Shown: positions 23,401 through 32,573 of the stretch, in pieces | Position numbering within the stretch: position 1 is the stretch's first letter | Layout of the letters: the number at the start of each line of letters is the position of its first letter | Notes under the pieces: generated by a model | Told to the model about the DNA's origin: nothing | Seen by the model: the letters and a program-made list of their open reading frames with translations, nothing else | Databases searched by the model: none | Source: Mermis nigrescens | Lineage: Eukaryota; Nematoda; Enoplea; Mermithida; Mermithidae | DNA: 64,000 nucleotides | Assembly: GCA_036768485.1 (NCBI GenBank) | Contig: JAVLUZ010000261.1 | Location: forward strand, 558,001-622,000 | Direction of reading: 5' to 3' | Position numbers and translations under genes: made by a program

Positions 23401-26400
23401 AGCTCCGGAAGGGAGGGGTGAAATCGAGTTTCTCGGGAGGGGGTGAATGAGTAATATTTTTACCTATTTACTGTCAAATATTTGTTTTTTAATCAGTCGT
23501 ATTTGATTTTTTATTAATATTTATGCTTAAATTTGCATGAAAACAATAACTATCGGGGCAATGGAATGACCCGTAACGTCAGATACGTATATGCAAACAA
23601 AATAATAAAAGAAAAAGCATCCGGATGAATGAATCGTACCGTGTACTGCTCGAAAAATAAGTATAAGTAGGTATGCACTTTAGTTTACACCGTTAAACGT
23701 CATTTAACGCTTTTTTATGGCTCGAGCAATCAGTTTTGGTCCAAAATGACCCGAGGGGGTATGCTTCCCGGAAGTCTCCTTCAGGGGGCGTAAACCCCAC
23801 CCATACCCCCAACGTGCATTTGCGTTTCTTAGAATATTAATTAGTTAATAATGCTACGATGTAAAAATTAATGTATCCATTTATGTATTTATCCTTCTAA
23901 TTTTTTTCAGGCGCCTAACGCTTCTACAGTCGTTTTTCTGTGCAAGGATTTTATTATCAAACGCGATTCGCTGCCCAAACCGATAATCGAAGATTTAGTC
24001 AAATATTTTATCGATTTTAGCGATTCGATATTCAAACTGCCGATCGATTTTCAACTAGAATTTTTTTCGCGTCGGCGTAGACAAGTTTACACCGTCGCTG
24101 AACCAAATCCGAGTACGATGTACACGAAATTTGAAAAGTTTACAATCGTCGAGTCTCGCTAAGGGTCACCCCCAAACCTGGGCATAGGGGCTTTGGGGGG
24201 TATGCAGCCCCCAGAAACGAAAATACCCCCTCCAGAATTCAATTTTTGAAAATTTTTTTCGTTTTCTTCGCAATTTTTTGATGCCAATGGATAGTGCTTG
24301 ATGAGAAACGTCGAAAGATGGTGTTTTTATCGCCATACCACCATTTTTAACGCCATTTTTTGACCTTCAAAAAATCTTGCACCCCCCCCCAGAATTTTCT
24401 TGCTGCCCACGTATGGTCGCCCCGTCCGTTACAACATGGGATGTTGTTGTACGTTTTGAGGCATCAATTTAAAACGTACGACGACTTCCCGTGTTATTGA
24501 TAGACCGAAAACCTAAGCAAAACTTGAGATTGTAAGTGTTCAAATTTCGTGACGAGAACTTGTATATTTCAGTAGTATTTTTATCTTTTCAGATTTGTTT
24601 CTTCTTTTTTAGAGCATTCTGTTTTATGTTGTAAAATTTTACTTGTCAAATTTTGGCATTTTTATTCTCAGATTCTCAGCTAAATTTCGTTATTTAATCT
24701 CTTTGACGCTTTTTCTATTTTCCGATTTTTTCCTTTACATAATCACGTATTTTTATAATTTTGATTCTCATTCAATTTCATTAAATTTGCTCAGTTCCCT
24801 TTTCCTAAGAAAACTTCTTTTTCTTTTTTGAATTTTTACGTTTTCTCATTCGATAATCGGCTAACGAATAATTTTTTCAATTTTGAATGAAACCATTGAT
24901 GATTATTTGTAAGCCGTATTATAATTACTAAAATAATACGATTCATTAGCTAACGGTTAATCGTTAATAGCGCCTCGTACGCATTTGATACGACTTAGTT
25001 TTCAACGATGTATAATAAATCAATAATTTGAATATGTTTTGGCATAATTTCCGCTATTTCTTACTATAGACTCTATAAACCCGTAAAATTGATTACACCT
25101 CTACATACCTTTTTCGAGTTCTTTTAAGAGTGAAGGTCTCGACATCTATTTTTCATTCAAAATGCGTTATTAAGCTCATTCCCACTAATTTCAAGTTTAA
25201 AGATCCTCCGGTCTTACGTATCGTTTAACTCAACCTATTATATGTAAAACATTATATTATGAACAAGTTGTCGACGATTTTTCATACACTGGTGTGTCAT
25301 TCCGCCTTGTTATCGTCACTCATCCGCTTATGCTTATCAACCGTGCGGTCGTGTCATTACCACACCTGGGCGTGGGGGATCTAGGGGTATGGACCACCCA
25401 GAAACCATAATACCCCCAGAAATCAAAATACCCCCTCCCCCGAATTCAATTTTTGAAATTTTTTCCGTTTTTTCCGCAATTTTTTGATTCCAATGGATAG
25501 TGCTTGATGAGAAACGTCGAAAAATGGTATTTTTATCGCCATACCACCATTTTTAAGGCCATTTTTTGACCTTCAAAAATCTTGCACCCCCTTCCCCCAG
25601 AATTTTCTTGCTGCCCACGTATGGTCATTACTGGCGATCTAAACTTCATTTAGGATCCTGACTTTATTTCACTTATCAATAGAGGTCCTGATTTCTATGA
25701 ACTCTCCGCATAAATTGGGATTTTTGTGAAAATGACGTTTCTGATGCTCCGGATGATTTTGTTGCAATTTGGGTCAAACGAGGAAAAGCCACCTTTCTTC
25801 ATTGACTGACTGGGAAAATCGGATAAAACAAATCGTTTCACAAAGAAATTCACAGATTCAAAAAATCGAGATTTCCGTCCTTTTCTAATTCTCTCCTCTG
25901 TAAAACCTATCGTTAGATAGCAAATTAAGAATCTACACGATAACTTTGTCGTTACCGTCGCACGCAAGGCTAGCAATAATTCGTTCATCATCATAGGCAC
26001 CATTATTTATCCGCAGGGGCGGATTTATTGGCCCAAAATAGTGCGCAAAATTAAGCACTTTTTAGCGATTTTCGGGTTAAAACGGCTGATTTTTCCGCCC
26101 GAGGCAGGGTTCCGCCCCCCCCGTAGGGGTACCGCCCCCTTTGGAAATTCCTAGATCCGCCACTGTTTATCCGTTCATTGTCGGGAGTTGGGCTATTTTT
26201 CATGTCTATCCATACCCTCCGGGATGTTACCCTTATTTTATCCAATTCACGTGAAGAAACAATATCTTTGATTTGACCATATTAGATTCCAGAAAATTTT
26301 TTTCTCTAATTTTACCGGCTCTGTCAGTGAAGAAAGTCTTGACAAAAGACAACCTTTCACGTATCGGATTCCAAAACTTCATAAAATTCCCCCTAAATCT

Positions 26401-29098
26401 AGGTTTATCACTTCGGCTAAAAATTGTTCCACTAATTTCATATCGTCGCTAATTACGATGGCCACAAGTTAGTCCGTCGTTTCTGGCAGAACTATTATAA
26501 AGCAATTTTCGGAAATTCTCGAATTAACAGATTTTGCTCTATCAATAATTCATTTTCTTTCATTAAAAAATTAGAATCAATTCAAAAAACATTAAATCGA
26601 TTATCACATTCGATTTTTCAACACTTGATCACGTATCTCCCTCAAAATGAACTGATTTCCGCTTCTTTTGATTTTCTGGAGAAACCTTTTGATAAGAATA
26701 CATTTTTATGTACTAACGGATTCAAATCATACTGGGGTTCTCTTCCTTCGGACAAAAAGTCTCATTTCACTTTTGACATTTAAACTTTTACAGTCTCAAA
26801 TTTTTAATCCAAAATTCGTTTGTCAATTTTGGAAATTAAATTTTTCATCAAAAAATTGGCATCCCCATGGTCTCTAATTATTCTCCGCTTATGGCCGATC
26901 TTTTCCTTTTTTTGCTGTGAATATAAATTCCTATCATCGCCTTGAAATAAAGACCTTGCTCATTATTTTGATAACGTGACTCTTTACATCGATGATATAG
27001 CGGCTATAAATATGTCAAATTTTCGTGATTACATCTGAGATTTACCATACATACATCCTTAAATGTCACAGAAACTCTTTCTGCTTCAAAAAATACTTAT
27101 TAAGACATTAAAATTAATCTTTCTCAGGGCGGATTTAGGGGCGGCCGCCCCCCCACTGGTTCAAAATAGTGCGCAAAATTGAGGATTTTTAAGCGATTTT
27201 CGGGTTAAAATGGTCTTTTGTATGCCGTTTTTGTACGTCAGCTTCATCGTTTTGCGCGTCTTTGCTATAAATCAGAATTTTTCACCGTGCGCGTGAATCA
27301 TCTGTCAGTTAAATTGCAAATGCAGGGCTGTAACGTTAAAATTATGCGCCAAAACTACTAATTTAAATTTTGCAACGGCACGCTTTCCGCCTTCGTCAAA
27401 TATGCCACATGCGGTGGCGGACCTAGGATTTTCCTACGGGGTGGTACCCATACGTGGGCAGCAAGAAAATTCTGGGGGGTGCAAGATTTTTTGAAGGTCA
27501 AAAAGTGGCCTTAAAAATGGTGGTATGGCGATAAAAACACCATTTTTCGACGTTTCTCATCAAGCACTATCCATTGGCATCAAAAAATTGCGAAAAAAAA
27601 CGAAAAAAAATTTTCAAAAATCAAATTATTGCGACAAAAATCAATTTATTAATTCTTTTACTAGGCCTAGCGTTTTGTTCTCGTATATTTCTCGCAAATT
27701 TTCCAAAACCAGTCAAAAATAGGTCCGAAAATTTGCCCTTCACACGCGAAATAAGCTTTTTTCGGCGTTTTACATTCTATACTTTTACTTAATATCGCTT
27801 TTGACGCTATTTGTTAAGAAAAATTTTGAAATTTTCGACAATTTTGTGCGAAAAAATCATGAAATTTCTTTGACTTTAGCGAAAATTTGGCGTGGAGCGC
27901 CGAAAAATTTATGGAATTTAGGCCGATAAACGTTCAGGAGCTTGATTTACTGCTTGATCTCCTGTATTTGTGGCATTTGACGCGAATTGACTGAAAATAG
28001 TAGGAAACTATACTAAAATAGCTGTTTGTGCTGTAGAAATTGTTTTGAAATCTATTTTATGAGTAAAGAATGACTTTCAGGTCGCCAAGAAAGTAAATAA
28101 ATATCAATAATTAGTATTGTCCGGCTCGCAGCGCCGGAAAAATTTGAGAAATAATGGTCACCGGCGGCCAAAAATCATTGCAAATTACATATCCATTCTA
28201 AATCTCGCCAAATTTTTTTGGTCAATGTAAAGGGCGGCCGCCGCCCTCTTCAATCCGCCCCTGTGCACATGAATAAGTAGCGTCGCATAACTATTGTGTG
28301 CTGTTATTTATATTTATGTGGCTGCCGTCACATACTTACGCGTTCTTGTTGATACTACGTGAATTATGTAAGGTGATAAGTCTGGGTTGGTTGGAGATGG
28401 GTATCCTTGTTTTTTGCGCTCGCCTCAGGCTGGTGCCGCTATGATGCGGTGACAGTCATAGGATTAAAGGCGCGAAAGTGAAGCAACCTAGTTCCTCTCT
28501 GATGACCTCGCCTGTTTATATGTTTTTTACGTGTTTTTTTGTGTATTTGTTACTGTATATTCCTGCCTTTTTCTTCATGCTCCCTTTTGCGCCTTGTAAA
28601 TCATGCAGTCTCTCATAATCTAATTTTTTAGGCATATTTGTGCTATTTATCGCGTCTTTTTTGTTTTTTCTTACTAATAGCGTGATGCACTTCTATCTCT
28701 GTCTTTTTTTCGGTTTTCCTGCTTATTTTTATTATTATTTTCATCTTTTTAAATTTTTTTCGCTAAATTTTTCTTTTTTCTATTCTTTCACCCTTTTTTC
28801 TCTCATATTGACTTCCTATTATTTCTTGTATTTTTGGTACTTTATCAATAAATTAAATTATTGCGACAAAAATTAATTTATTAATTATTTATTAATTCTT
28901 TTACTAGGCATAGCGTTTTGTTCTCGTATATCTTCGGATCAATTCGAAATACAAAAGCGTGCCGTGTCGGAAAATTGTTTGATAGAACTGGCTCAGCAGG
29001 TGGTCGTCGATCAATCGATGAACGGTAAACAAAAAGTAGCTTTTTTGAACAAATTTGAACGGCAGTATCCGCATCTTTACGCTCGTGTAAAGTGGTAG
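5123..29098 (+). CDS. DEPDC7-like DEP-domain protein, eight exons, 5' end missing
   Basis: Exons seen: 5123-5406, 5977-6113, 7023-7191, 11026-11245, 12022-12271, 22998-23355, 23911-24112, 28914-29098; they join in one open frame of about 601 residues. The N-terminal part reads as a DEP domain: ATKIWYQILKALQENVP, then FTGLSAVTALENFL, VTRAKVFKLCEILL and a YRLSNNY end. The C-terminal half follows the DEPDC7 pattern: GDPWITSA, then LEACQLLALLLPADKRRRLRALL, and a terminal FCSRISSDQFEIQKRA..LNKFERQYPHLY block. No RhoGAP domain is seen, which argues against DEPDC1. Vertebrate DEPDC7 has about 510 residues; the excess lies in a Ser-rich linker (exons 3-4). DEP proteins usually act at membranes or with G-protein signalling, but the DEPDC7 role is poorly known. 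The start codon lies in an upstream exon that was not found. Donor choice for exon 7 is uncertain (24113 preferred, 24077 possible). The gene is inflated by transposons, mainly in the 10.7 kb intron 5. Family assignment is from recalled family features, not a search. Confidence 0.72.
5752..5925 (+). mobile_element. MITE of the CAGGGGCGGAT family
   Basis: CAGGGGCGGATTTAGGGGGG to CCTGGATCCGCCACTG, same family as 26015-26165. No clear target duplication remains. Lies in intron 1 of the DEPDC7-like gene. Confidence 0.85.
5977..6113 (+). CDS. DEPDC7-like exon 2: second half of DEP domain
   Basis: Acceptor ttttaag, donor gtaagt at 6114. Continues VTRAKVFK with LCEILLRDGYIEQVDVV and ends near YRLSNN, the usual end of a DEP fold. 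Ends in phase 2 and is completed to Tyr by exon 3. Confidence 0.72.
7023..7191 (+). CDS. DEPDC7-like exon 3: Ser/Pro-rich linker
   Basis: Acceptor gcttttag, donor gtattt. Decodes to YFGSVNNAESEKGLHRF and a polar stretch rich in Ser, Pro and Arg. No domain is visible. The phases match both neighbours exactly (1 + 168 bases). Confidence 0.62.
7554..9504 (+). mobile_element. Non-autonomous hAT element, 1951 bp
   Basis: Inverted ends TAGCGTTGTTAAAGTTA on both sides, with a perfect 8-bp target duplication tgtggggg at 7546-7553 and 9505-9512. Both ends run into tracts of TTAACTAG-type sub-repeats. There is no transposase. It carries an older interspersed repeat at 8111-8560. It sits inside a CATACGTGGGC-type MITE. 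Confidence 0.9.
8111..8560 (+). repeat. Interspersed repeat family B, copy 3
   Basis: ATATGCACAGCCTGGAAATT to CCAAGATTATGCATGG, within the non-autonomous hAT element at 7554-9504. Confidence 0.75.
9551..9946 (+). mobile_element. hAT-type MITE with CATACATGGACAAA ends
   Basis: Inverted ends CATACATGGACAAA and TTTGTCCATGTATG, flanked by cccgacgc / cccgccgc (7 of 8). Internal GATACCGG units recur at both ends (near 9580, 9866, 9885 and 9907), and a TTGGTTGGTT-like simple tract fills the left half. Confidence 0.8.
11026..11245 (+). CDS. DEPDC7-like exon 4: Ser-rich acidic linker
   Basis: Acceptor attttcag, donor gtatga at 11246, ends in phase 1. Decodes to AVSPVLRPKSSSSKISPRP and then a Ser/Thr/Asp/Glu-rich segment. 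The base composition is richer in CG dinucleotides than the flanks, as in the other exons of this gene. A TA-flanked foldback MITE begins only 62 bp downstream. Confidence 0.62.
11308..11811 (+). mobile_element. Foldback MITE, 504 bp, TA-flanked, mariner-type
   Basis: The left ~240 bp are nearly the exact inverse of the right ~240 bp; ends CAGTGCTCG / CGAGCACTG with TA on both sides. The loop contains tandem GGCATTCACGTGCGCGC units. It lies in intron 4 of the DEPDC7-like gene. Confidence 0.9.
12022..12271 (+). CDS. DEPDC7-like exon 5
   Basis: Acceptor cccgcag, donor gtttgt at 12272 (weak, but the only phase that joins exon 6). Decodes to VVYDLALFRLLTLIEIPLLDAIL, matching the LLxLxDxPLL helix that follows the linker in DEPDC7, and then WRRIKADCER. 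Joined to exon 6 it gives DCERLGDPWITSA. Confidence 0.66.
12312..12542 (+). mobile_element. hAT-type MITE with CATACATGTAAC ends, copy 1
   Basis: Ends CATACATGTAAC and GTACATGTATG; flanks cttgcaaat / cttgcaatt. Sits 40 bp after the exon 5 donor of the DEPDC7-like gene, at the start of its giant intron. Confidence 0.8.
13681..17732 (+). CDS. hAT transposase with BED zinc finger (ZBED-like), two exons, apparently intact
   Basis: Exon 1 is 13681-13918 (donor gtaaga) and exon 2 is 16009-17732 (acceptor catttag). Joined they give 653 residues with no stop or frameshift. Exon 1 starts MSRRSFVYNYFELD and holds a BED finger: C-x2-C (FICNICKA) and H-x4-H (VKHLKMVH). Exon 2 holds the hAT core: LTTDLWSSAACDSYMGVT (first acidic residue), VDVVHDNAGNMVNA (second), CFAHTLQLC, and the C-terminal dimerisation and catalytic region ATSVPSERIFSIAGYVLSNRR with the glutamate of SER-xFSxAG. 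A Ser/Glu/Asp-rich tail ends the protein. It cuts and pastes DNA in the nucleus, leaving 8-bp duplications. It could still be active, because the key residues and both splice sites are intact. Domesticated ZBED host genes look similar, but the flanking inverted ends favour a live transposon. Confidence 0.9.
14520..14767 (+). mobile_element. hAT-type MITE family A, copy 3
   Basis: CATACGTGGGCAGC to CCCAGGTGTG with duplications attgatat / attgacat. Lies within the intron of the intact hAT transposase and must be younger than that insertion. Confidence 0.88.
14898..15139 (+). mobile_element. hAT-type MITE family A, copy 4
   Basis: CATAGGTGGGCAGC to CCCACGTGTG; flanks cttggctt / gttggcta share six central bases. 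Second MITE in the transposase intron, in the same orientation as copy 3 and only 130 bp away. Confidence 0.85.
18745..19246 (-). mobile_element. Tigger/pogo-like remnant
   Basis: Right end on the minus strand is CAGTCGAACTCAAATAAAGC next to TA. The region repeats GGATAATGCGCAC and TTAATGCACAC several times (18757, 18850, 18930, 19170), as pogo/Tigger ends do. No transposase frame survives. Confidence 0.65.
19340..19513 (+). mobile_element. hAT-type MITE, 174 bp, CAGGC ends
   Basis: Begins CAGGCACTAGCTGG, ends GATACGCGCCTG, with a perfect 8-bp duplication gatgcaaa (19332-19339 and 19514-19521). Confidence 0.88.
19690..21055 (-). pseudogene. CR1/Jockey-like LINE fragment: endonuclease and start of reverse transcriptase
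   Basis: On the minus strand from about 21055 it reads FYANARSLLNKL (start of an APE-type endonuclease) and then, after stops, FILVYRPP. The open stretch 20642-20166 begins MILGDFNLPKINWQ and contains SFNSDHNSVVFG, the GDFN and SDH endonuclease signatures. Further on, VTPVFKKGDAALVSNYRPIS and VPQGIYLSPTLFLIYI are reverse-transcriptase motifs. Several stops and shifts break it, and the YxDD motif region is missing, so it is dead. The family level (CR1 or Jockey clade) is inferred from the motif order. Confidence 0.8.
21850..22322 (+). mobile_element. hAT-type MITE, 473 bp, CAGGCCCGTATCCAGG ends
   Basis: Inverted ends CAGGCCCGTATCCAGG and CCTGGATACTGCCTG with flanks gctgcaat / gttgcaat (7 of 8). 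Contains two TCCGGCGCTTCGCGCC-like hairpins. Confidence 0.85.
22998..23355 (+). CDS. DEPDC7-like exon 6: C-terminal helical domain
   Basis: Acceptor atttatag, donor gtaaat at 23356. Decodes to LGDPWITSACLCIKAMAS, then YHALEFIRRSALPLLP, LEACQLLALLLPADKRRRL and IESDAVRLNQH. This matches the DEPDC7 region in which a conserved helical repeat follows a DxWL/DPWI motif. GC content is higher than in the flanks. Confidence 0.72.
23911..24112 (+). CDS. DEPDC7-like exon 7
   Basis: Acceptor tttttttcag, phase 0. Decodes to VVFLCKDFIIKRDSLPKP, then LVKYFIDFSDSIFKLP, the counterpart of LLVLFLMDHxxDVFKIP in DEPDC7. The donor gtacga at 24113 gives PNPTFCSRIS across the junction. The frame stays open to a stop at 24160-24162, so an intron-retaining short form is possible. 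An hAT-type MITE starts at 24173. Confidence 0.65.
24173..24415 (-). mobile_element. hAT-type MITE family A, copy 5
   Basis: Reads CAAACCTGGGC to GCCCACGTATG on the plus strand, with duplications gtcacccc / gtcgcccc. It lies about 60 bp after the exon 7 donor of the DEPDC7-like gene and just after the read-through stop. Confidence 0.88.
25361..25623 (-). mobile_element. hAT-type MITE family A, copy 6
   Basis: CACACCTGGGCGTGGGGG to GCCCACGTATG with a perfect 8-bp duplication gtcattac (25353-25360 and 25624-25631). Confidence 0.93.
26015..26165 (+). mobile_element. hAT-type MITE, 151 bp, CAGGGGCGGAT ends
   Basis: CAGGGGCGGATTTA to TAGATCCGCCACTG with a perfect 8-bp duplication tttatccg (26007-26014 and 26166-26173). 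Confidence 0.93.
27449..27622 (+). mobile_element. hAT-type MITE family A, copy 7, truncated
   Basis: Starts CATACGTGGGCAGC, but the last third and the right end are missing. The sequence switches at about 27623 into a copy of the exon 8 acceptor region of the DEPDC7-like gene. Confidence 0.82.
27623..27697 (+). repeat. Duplicated splice-acceptor segment (copy of 28852-28934)
   Basis: AAATTATTGCGACAAAAAT, TTTATTAATTCTTTTACTAG and GCGTTTTGTTCTCGTATAT occur here and immediately before and into exon 8 at 28852-28934. This copy then diverges and cannot encode the conserved tail. Confidence 0.85.
28380..28620 (-). repeat. Dispersed repeat, inverted copy of 1-235
   Basis: GGATTAAAGGCGCGAAAGTG, AAGCAACCTAGTTCCTCTCT and GATGACCTCG match 1-235 in reverse. 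It precedes the last exon of the DEPDC7-like gene. Confidence 0.7.
28914..29098 (+). CDS. DEPDC7-like terminal exon 8
   Basis: Acceptor gcatag, stop TAG at 29096-29098. Decodes to FCSRISSDQFEIQKRAVSEN and ends LNKFERQYPHLYARVKW, the conserved DEPDC7-type tail (FCxRIS.. / K..LL..F...YP.LY). The acceptor and the first ~20 exon bases are duplicated upstream at 27635-27697. Confidence 0.75.
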
Positions 29099-30079
29099 CG
29101 CGTTTTACCCTATTTAAATGTAAACATTCTGCTGTTTATTGCCGCGCAAGTTTTTCTTCAAATTACTCGTTAAACATATTTGTTGTGCATCAAACAGTCG
29201 TCTTTACGTATTTGTGTAACAGTGTAAAGTGAAAACTATTGCGTCAACTGGGCGGCAAACTCGAGCTGTTAAAAGCGCTTTCGTTTCACCATAGCTAATT
29301 TGAAGCATTATTTTTTGGATTAGTGTAGCGGGAATCGATTTACTTTATATCATCGGTTAAGATGCATTTTTATTCTAGTTTGCCTCCTACAATAATAAGT
29401 TAAGTAGTAGCCTCCGACGTCTAAGTATTACGGTATTTATAAATTGATTTAGTGGTTTACGCGTCTCGTTATTTCGTTCCGGCAACAAATGATGCATTCT
29501 TAAACGTTGGACCTCTAATTAGCGCCATAATTGCTGCGTTTGCTTTCATCTTTATTCGATCGTTTTTCGCGCTTATTATATGAATTTGTTTTATTTCGAC
29601 TTGTTAATTATTGTTCTGATGCCTGTAATGTATAATCGTATTAGTTGATTTTTAGACGTAAACTACTCCGTCAATGATACCTAAAATTACTATTTGTTTA
29701 GTAAAGTTCTGGCCTAATTTTTATCCTCCCGATTTCTCTGTTCAAACAGCTTAGCTTACGCTGTGCACAGATTTAGGCAAGTGTAGAGCTGCAGAGACAT
29801 GAAAAACTATTATTTTTACATATACGTAGACTTTTGCGCCTCGTAATGGGGCAGCAATTAATCAGATGGCGTGCTTGTCATAATTCATTTATGAAGCAAT
29901 TGACGAATGAAGAATGTTTTTTAAAGGCACGCTTTTTTCAGAAGGCGCAGAATATAGGTACTTCGACTGTTTGCGCTTTTAAGCCAAGTCTATTTTTAGT
30001 GGATTCCTACAACTTCCAACAGATAAATTTTCCACCTCCTTTTATGTCCTCAATGATGCGTAATGCAAGGCATATTAGT
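29099..30079. other. Sequence downstream of the DEPDC7-like gene
   Basis: Presumably 3' UTR and spacer. The open frame at 29834-30124 runs into the module tract at its end (CCATCGGAGCATTACTTTTA matches the foldback end at 36413), so it is not taken as a gene. Confidence 0.55.
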
Positions 30080-30799
30080 CCTTTTTGTCCCATCGGAGCA
30101 TTACTTTTAAATAGCAAGATTTGAGTAAGTCAGTAAACATACGGTAACATGCTACAGTAATTACAGCAGTCTAAGAAGGCGGTAAACAAGATCAAACCTT
30201 TTCAGCGTAAACTTTACGCAGCTACTGAGTGTAAAGAACACTTACGCTCATATTCGTAATCCTGTCGTTGCATGGAACATTTGTAGAAGACGCTCGGAAA
30301 TTAAAGTTAATTTTCAGTGAAAACTTTACAAAACTACCGGGTGTAAAGAAAACATACAGTCGGATTCGTAATACTGACCTTACGGAATATATTTCGAAAA
30401 TAAATTCACGTTTGCAACGCTCTGGAAGTAAAATACATTAATTTGTAGCGTAAACTTTACATATCAATAAATGAATAGCATAAACTTTACACAACTACTG
30501 GGTGTAGAGAAACCTAACAGTCGGATACATAATTCTGATATTACATGGAACATTTTGAAAAGATCAAGCTTCCGCAATGCTCTAGAACTTAAAGTCTGTT
30601 TCCTTTATTCGAAAACTTTTAAGTAAATTTTGTAAGGACTACAGTAAGCGAAACAAGATGAACTACTGTAATTCGGCAGAGCTCAGTTAAGGCGAGTGGC
30701 TGGAATTCTTCCATTTTTAATGCAAAAATCCGCCCATATAAATTTAATTTAGGCACTTAATCAGTGCTGGGACAAACTGCAGTAAGTGTGCTAAATAAA

Positions 30800-30875
30800 A
30801 AGCTATCGGCTAGAGTCGAACCCGAGTTGCTTCAACGACAAGCAGACGTTTCACCACTGAGCTATGCGGAAGTTC
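30800..30875 (-). ncRNA. tRNA-like segment, probably not a functional tRNA
   Basis: Minus strand reads CTTCCGCATAGCTCAGTGGT, then a 20-base middle and TCGGGTTCGACTC. Good matches to polymerase III box A (TAGCTCAGTGG) and box B (GGTTCGACTC). The acceptor stem does not close, so this is a tRNA-derived part of the mobile element. Confidence 0.6.
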
Positions 30876-30911
30876 GCGGTATTTCTTAACATCTTAGTCT
30901 ATTGTGTTTAA

Positions 30912-31331
30912 CCCTCCTGTTACCAAGGGGTAACGCACCCTAGTACTACCAACGTCTAGATCGAAGATCTAGTCTCCAGGGAGGTAGCAAATTTCAATAA
31001 AAAAACATGTTTTTGGTAGCCGAGGATACGAGGATTTCAAAAATGTTATAAAATTTGCTCGAAACTAAAAACCTATTGAAAGAATTGCATTCAAACATTC
31101 AAAAAAGTGTTCAAAATGCGATTTGCAACACACGTAATACATGTTGTAAATCAAGAAATGAAGCTTTTTTAAGGAATTCAGGTTAGTAACTTTTCTTTTA
31201 TTTCATAAAACATGTGTTTCAATGAGAAAAGATGGTACTGAGAAGTTCACCAAATAAGGACTTCTGGTCTTACAGTAAACTGCAAAAAACAGGCATATAG
31301 ATCTCGGATCTAGACGTTGGTAGAAGTAGGG
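30912..31331. mobile_element. piggyBac-like MITE, 420 bp
   Basis: Flanked by TTAA on both sides; ends CCCTCCTG..ACC and GGTAGAAGTAGGG. Subterminal inverted block ACCAACGTCTAGATC / GATCTAGACGTTGGT. No coding sequence. Confidence 0.85.
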
Positions 31332-32009
31332 TTAAAGTGTCAACTAAGGATAAGCCGAATGCGGGACTTTTATCTGCAAGTTGATTGATCTGCTGGAAGA
31401 AGGGAATAAATTATGCCGCAAAAACGTTATTGAAAAACCCTTTTTGCTTCGTAGCTAAAGTGAGATCTAGCGACCTACAGTAACAGAGAAATAAGGGGTT
31501 ACTGTTGCCTCTGGAAAGGTTTACTGAAAAAGCTCTCGTATAAATGAAACGGACTATAAGTTCATTTTCAATGTAAGCTTTACGCAATTACTGGGTTCAC
31601 ATAAGTTTGACACTCAGATTTGTAATCCTGATATGAGAAAATTTCGAAAGAAATTCATGTTTTACAATATTCTGTTCGCAAAATGAATTTTCAGTTTTAA
31701 CTTTGCAGTTCTACAATAACTCTAGTGAAAACTACACAACTAGAGTCTGTTTCATTTATCCGAGAGCTTTTCAGCAAATTTTTCACGAGACTACAGTAAC
31801 TCTATCTTCCCTACTTACTGCAGATCATTTAGAGGTCACTGTAGCAACATAGGAAAGAGGGGTTTTTCAATAAAATTTTTACGGCGTGATTTATTCTCGT
31901 CTTCCAGCAGATCATGTAACATGCGGATGGAATTCGCGCATTTAAAGCTTGTTATAAATCGACCATTAAACACAATTGGCTAAGATTTTAAACATCGCCG
32001 AAAACTTCC

Positions 32010-32085
32010 CGCTTAGCGTAGCGGTAGAACGTCTGAATGTCGTCGAAGCAACACGGATTCAATTCTTGCTGCAAGATTTTTATTT
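32010..32085 (+). ncRNA. tRNA-like segment, diverged
   Basis: Plus strand CTTCCCGCTTAGCGTAGCGG and GGATTCAATTC; same family as 30800-30875 in the other orientation, more diverged in box B. Confidence 0.5.
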
Positions 32086-32130
32086 AGCGCACTTACTGTA
32101 GTATGTCATAGCACTGTTTAGATGCTTTAA

Positions 32131-32573
32131 CCCTTCTAAGGCCAACACGGTGAACTCCGTTCACCAGGCATGCTTTTAGTAGATTTTGAGACCAAAAGCA
32201 CGATTCATGAAGTAAAAGTTTTTCATCTGTTATCTACCCCTATCTCACACATTTCTTTGTAAAAAAACCACAATAAAAAACGTACTTGTGTGTAAATTTT
32301 TAGTATTTCTCGACACAAAATCAAAAATTGCAATTTTAAAAAGTAGGCTACATACTGATTTAGTGCTTTTGACAATTACTGTAGATCTCACAGTATTGAT
32401 TCCTGTTTCATTGAAAATTCTCTAAAATTCTGTTTATCAATGAACAAGGAGTGGGCAATGTTCTGGGCATTGTATTATGCCAATGCATGTCACCTAAATA
32501 CTGTAAGTTTGCCCGGTGAACAAAGTTCATTGTGTTGGCCTAGAGACAATTTTTCATGTTGGCCGTAGGAGGG
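32131..32573. mobile_element. piggyBac-like MITE, 443 bp
   Basis: TTAA on both sides; ends CCCTTCTAAGGCCAACACGG and GGCCGTAGGAGGG, subterminal GGTGAACTCCGTTCACC / GGTGAACAAAGTTCATTGTG. The end logic matches the element at 30912 but the interior differs. Confidence 0.88.

Larger units (their letters stand above)
27125..28262 (+). mobile_element. Composite region bounded by CAGGG-CGGATT ends
   Basis: Left boundary CAGGGCGGATTTAGGGGCGG, right boundary GCGGCCGCC..CAATCCGCCCCTG, as in the CAGGGGCGGAT family. No target duplication is visible. The interior holds a truncated family A MITE and the copied splice-acceptor segment, so this may be two fragments brought together. Confidence 0.5.
30593..31558 (-). 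mobile_element. AGTCTGTTTC-ended element carrying a tRNA-like segment, copy 1
   Basis: Ends AGTCTGTTTC..TTTATTCG and, on the other side, AAATGAAACGGACTATA. It is an inverted copy of 31744-32723. It contains a tRNA-like block (30800-30875) and a later piggyBac-like insertion (30912-31331); without the insertion it is about 545 bp. Confidence 0.75.

Noticed and set aside
29834..30124. 96-residue frame after the DEPDC7-like gene
   Set aside because: Its 3' third is homologous to the foldback/module repeats, and no domain is recognisable.
30790..30890. Functional tRNA gene
   Set aside because: A and B boxes are good but the acceptor stem does not close, and the segment is part of a repeated mobile element.
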